From Candidatus Saccharimonadota bacterium (GTDB lineage: Bacteria; Patescibacteriota; Saccharimonadia; Saccharimonadales; UBA4665), in assembly GCA_027314885.1 (NCBI GenBank), contig DAHUZY010000004.1, positions 1 to 39,717 on the forward strand: a DNA stretch of 39,717 bases, written 5' to 3'. Positions 36,657-39,717 of the stretch are shown here, in pieces; the stretch's first letter is position 1; each line of letters opens with the position of its first letter. The notes under the pieces were generated by a model, which saw nothing but the letters and a program-made list of their open reading frames with translations, ran no database searches and was not told the origin of the DNA. The translations under genes were made by a program, and so were the position numbers.

Positions 36657-38450
36657 TTATTGACTGCCTAGAACTTTCAGCACTTCTGCGAACGATATTT
36701 GTCCGCGCAATGCCTTAATGAGTCCGTCCAGTCGTAAGCTCATCATGCCTGCCTTTATAGCCGCTCGGCCAAGCTCGTCTGTCGACTGTTTTCGATTGAT
36801 TGATTTCTCGATAACCTGAGGAACAAGCACTTCAAAAATACCTGTCTGGCCCCGGTAGCCTGTGTAATTGCACATTTCGCAACCACCCTGATGTGCGCGC
36901 CAGAGATACTTAATGGTTCGGTTGGTGGTGCTGAGGTCTTGTATGCCCCCTCCCTTAGGGTCGGAACCAATGCCTGCCATAACGGCGCTTTTTTCCAGTT
37001 CATGTAGCTGCCGCCAGCTGATATCATAACTATCAAGAAGCTTATTGAGTTGGCTCATTTGAGTGCGCCCGAGTGCAAAACTTTCCCGGCAATTTGAGCA
37101 TAGCACTCGGATCAGTCTTTGCCCCACAACTGCCCGCACCGTGCTGAGCAGCATAAACGGCTCAATGCCGATGTCAAGCAAGTGCCGCAAAGCACCTGCA
37201 GCGCTCCCTGCATGCAGGCTGGAAAGTACCACATGTCCGCTTGCAGCCGTTTGTATCGCCGAAGAACCGGCAAGAACATCCTGCGCAATGTTTACCATAA
37301 TGATATCGGGATCCTGGTTCTGCACACTTTTGAGCATGGTGTCGATGGCGTCAAGGGTCGCAAACTCTAAATGTAGCTGCTGAATACCGTCAACTCGATA
37401 CTTTGGCCGTTCTTCAATAGTGAGCACTGAAGTGTCACTAGTTTTCAATACATGAATAAGCTCAAGCAGGGTAGTGGCCTTGCCTGAGCGTCGCGGACCG
37501 GCAACGAAAACAACACCTCGGCTGTGGGTAGTGGCTTGCCGAAGCTGGCGCAAACTATTCCCCCATAAACCCAGTGCAGGCAAACCGAGAGTAGGTGCGT
37601 TCATTGGCACTATGTGCAGTAAAGCCTTCTCACCGTTGATGGTTGGCACAATTGAGACCCGGATCTCGTAGCTTTGTTCACTACTCGTTAGCCTCCAATT
37701 CCCGTTTTGGTGAGTACTGTGCTCGTGTAGCTGTATGTCAGCCAGACTCTTAATGTAGGCAAGCAAGGGGGTTAAAGAACTATGCGGCAACTTGTAGCCT
37801 TCGCGTAGGCGTCCGTCAATGCGCCAGCGTATCAACACATGGTCATCCTGAGGCTCTATGTGAATGTAACTACTGCCGGCTAACAGCGCTCCTTGAATGA
37901 TATGGTTAAGGCTTTCGGTTATTGACGGATGATCAACTAGGTCTGAAGTCTCGTGGGCAAAGTAGGCCATGGACGAGTGAGACATCACCGGCCCTGGAGC
38001 GTATTGGTTAAGTGCGGCTTTAAGTCTGCTCGGGCTGGTAACATGGAGTTTGATGTCACCAAGGTGCTTATTAAGATAATCAACAGCAGTTGCATCTGAA
38101 GGGTCGGCTATTGCAACAAGCGCAGTACCGTCTTCATCGACTGAGAATACGACTGCACTATGCCGACGTGCGACCGACTGGGGCAGGCGAGCGAGAAAAC
38201 GTGCCGACACACCTTCAGGCGGTAGATCGACAAAAGGAAGGTCCACCGCTTCAGCATAGGCTCGAGCAAGGTCGGCCTCACTCATTAGATCATGTTGTAC
38301 GACCAGATCCTGCAGCGGCTTCTTGGTCTCCAGTGATGCCCGCCGTAAGACCGAAATATCCTCTTCGCTATAACCGAGCGTATCTTTGAGCAGACTCTCA
38401 ACGAAGGCATCCGAAATGCGCATAGTTCCCACCCTTGCTTGTAGCGACAT
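36657..38450 (-). CDS. PilB/GspE-like secretion ATPase with degenerate nucleotide-binding motifs
   Basis: N-terminal MshEN-like region, SSYIHIEPQDDHVLIRWRIDGRL, tetracysteine CSNC...CEMC; Walker A-like GPRRSGKA, Walker B-like DPDIIMVNIAQD. Confidence 0.88.
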   Translation of the reverse strand: MSLQARVGTMRISDAFVESLLKDTLGYSEEDISVLRRASLETKKPLQDLVVQHDLMSEADLARAYAEAVDLPFVDLPPEGVSARFLARLPQSVARRHSAVVFSVDEDGTALVAIADPSDATAVDYLNKHLGDIKLHVTSPSRLKAALNQYAPGPVMSHSSMAYFAHETSDLVDHPSITESLNHIIQGALLAGSSYIHIEPQDDHVLIRWRIDGRLREGYKLPHSSLTPLLAYIKSLADIQLHEHSTHQNGNWRLTSSEQSYEIRVSIVPTINGEKALLHIVPMNAPTLGLPALGLWGNSLRQLRQATTHSRGVVFVAGPRRSGKATTLLELIHVLKTSDTSVLTIEERPKYRVDGIQQLHLEFATLDAIDTMLKSVQNQDPDIIMVNIAQDVLAGSSAIQTAASGHVVLSSLHAGSAAGALRHLLDIGIEPFMLLSTVRAVVGQRLIRVLCSNCRESFALGRTQMSQLNKLLDSYDISWRQLHELEKSAVMAGIGSDPKGGGIQDLSTTNRTIKYLWRAHQGGCEMCNYTGYRGQTGIFEVLVPQVIEKSINRKQSTDELGRAAIKAGMMSLRLDGLIKALRGQISFAEVLKVLGSQ

Positions 38451-38607
38451 TACTGTTCACACTGTATCCTTATATGTTATTCTATCAGTCACTCAGTGAA
38501 AACGTAAGCACATATATGCTGATGAGCAGGTTTCTCTTCAGGAAGTTAAATAACTATAAAATCTGTCTTAATATAAGGTGCTCACTGCAAACAGGCGGTA
38601 CATATAA

Positions 38608-38623
38608 TGGTACACTAGTACCA
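38608..38623. promoter_or_regulatory. Dyad TGGTAC-ACTA-GTACCA overlapping the end of the putative recA -10
   Basis: 6-4-6 inverted repeat starting at the last T of TATAAT (38603-38608). Confidence 0.5.
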
Positions 38624-38655
38624 AGCGATGGGCGGATAAAGGAGGAGAGGTTACT

Positions 38656-39699
38656 ATGGTACAAAAAACAAACGAGCCAAAACAAGCAGTAGCAAAAGAC
38701 AGCGATACTACGGGCAAATTGAAAGCGCTTGGTTTAGCGCTCGAGACGATCGAGAAACAGTTTGGCAAGGGTTCTATTATGAAGCTTGGAGAGGCGCACA
38801 CTACCGTTGTCGAGACAATTCCTACCGGTGCCCTCAGTCTTGATCTGGCGCTCGGGGGCGGTATACCAAAAGGCCGAGTCGTCGAAGTCTATGGGCCTGA
38901 ATCCTCTGGCAAAACAACACTCACCCTGCATGCGATAGCCGAAGTACAGCGAGCGGGCGGTACGGCTGCATTCATTGATGCTGAGCATGCCCTGGACCCA
39001 GCTTATGCCAAGCGTATCGGTGTCGACGTTGCTAATCTGCTTTTGAGCCAGCCGGATAACGGCGAACAGGCACTAGAGATTGTAGAAACTCTGGTGCGCT
39101 CTAATGCGGTCGATCTGATTGTGATTGACTCGGTTGCCGCGCTGGTGCCAAGGGCCGAAATTGAAGGTGACATGGGTGATGCGCTGCCCGGCTTGCAGGC
39201 TCGACTGATGAGTCAAGCGCTACGTAAACTTACATCAGTCATTAGCCGCAGTAAGGCCACAGTCGTCTTTATTAACCAGATACGGATGAAGATTGGGGTT
39301 ATGTTTGGCAACCCTGAGACTACTACGGGTGGCAATGCACTAAAATTTTACTCCTCGGTACGAATGGATATTCGCCGCATTGGCCAAATTAAGGCTGGAG
39401 AAAGTATTATCGGTAACCGTACGAGAGTAAAGGTGGTGAAGAACAAAATCGCTCCACCGTTCCGGCAAGCTGAGTTTGACATCATGTACAACGAGGGTAT
39501 CAGTAAGAGCGGCGACGTGCTTGACCTGGCTGTCTCTGCCGGTATTGTCGAAAAGTCAGGAGCCTGGTACGCCTATCAAGGAGAAAAAATAGGACAAGGA
39601 CGTGAAGCTGCAAAGTCATATCTTGACGAGCATCCAAAAGTACTGAAGGAGATTGCCGACAAAGTCCGGGCTCATGAAGCTATGCATAATGCTGCATAA
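38656..39699 (+). CDS. recA: Recombinase RecA
   Basis: [71 protein letters not shown]. Confidence 0.98.
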   Translation: MVQKTNEPKQAVAKDSDTTGKLKALGLALETIEKQFGKGSIMKLGEAHTTVVETIPTGALSLDLALGGGIPKGRVVEVYGPESSGKTTLTLHAIAEVQRAGGTAAFIDAEHALDPAYAKRIGVDVANLLLSQPDNGEQALEIVETLVRSNAVDLIVIDSVAALVPRAEIEGDMGDALPGLQARLMSQALRKLTSVISRSKATVVFINQIRMKIGVMFGNPETTTGGNALKFYSSVRMDIRRIGQIKAGESIIGNRTRVKVVKNKIAPPFRQAEFDIMYNEGISKSGDVLDLAVSAGIVEKSGAWYAYQGEKIGQGREAAKSYLDEHPKVLKEIADKVRAHEAMHNAA

Positions 39700-39717
39700 C
39701 CCTGTACGCAGAAAGAA

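Noticed and set aside
37063-38389. Plus-strand ORFs opposite the PilB-like gene
   Set aside because: Shadow ORFs of a clearly coding minus-strand frame.
1-39717. Alternative genetic code (TGA as Gly, as in some CPR lineages)
   Set aside because: Core genes (tilS, grpE-adjacent, hicB etc.) read cleanly with the standard code and TGA appears as a normal stop, e.g. ruvA and the 17907 ORF.

Overview
The window looks like a chromosome segment from a Patescibacteria/CPR organism, probably Ca. Saccharibacteria. That assignment is inferred from compact gene order, family content and promoter style; no database search was run. Three housekeeping blocks are clear: tRNA-Met/tilS/ftsH/murJ/lepA/gmk-like; a heat-shock block hrcA-grpE-orf / dnaK-cutA-dnaJ with two textbook CIRCE operators; and yebC-ruvC-ruvA-AKR-ruvB / pilin / PilB-like / recA. 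Between them is an accessory region (about 15.2-31.8 kb) with a GGDEF protein, an IS1595-type transposase, a retropepsin-like/RimK pair, HicBA plus a decayed HicB copy, two surface beta-propeller proteins sharing an APNTGxG-TM-basic tail, and several unlisted small ORFs. The strongest second-look items are: (1) a minus-strand small-RNA candidate (about 16741-16837) with its own promoter and terminator, whose single-stranded segment can pair over 21 nt with the neighbouring plus-strand transcript; (2) a dispersed minus-strand family of about 42-aa microproteins (20916-21044, 24629-24757, decayed 23987-24076, divergent 25760-25855); (3) -10 boxes 6-10 nt upstream of at least 17 start codons, implying pervasive leaderless mRNAs; (4) a PilB-like ATPase with degenerate Walker A and Walker B motifs; (5) the APNTGxG sorting-like tail on two unrelated propellers; (6) a multi-hairpin attenuator-like leader upstream of a SHOCT protein.
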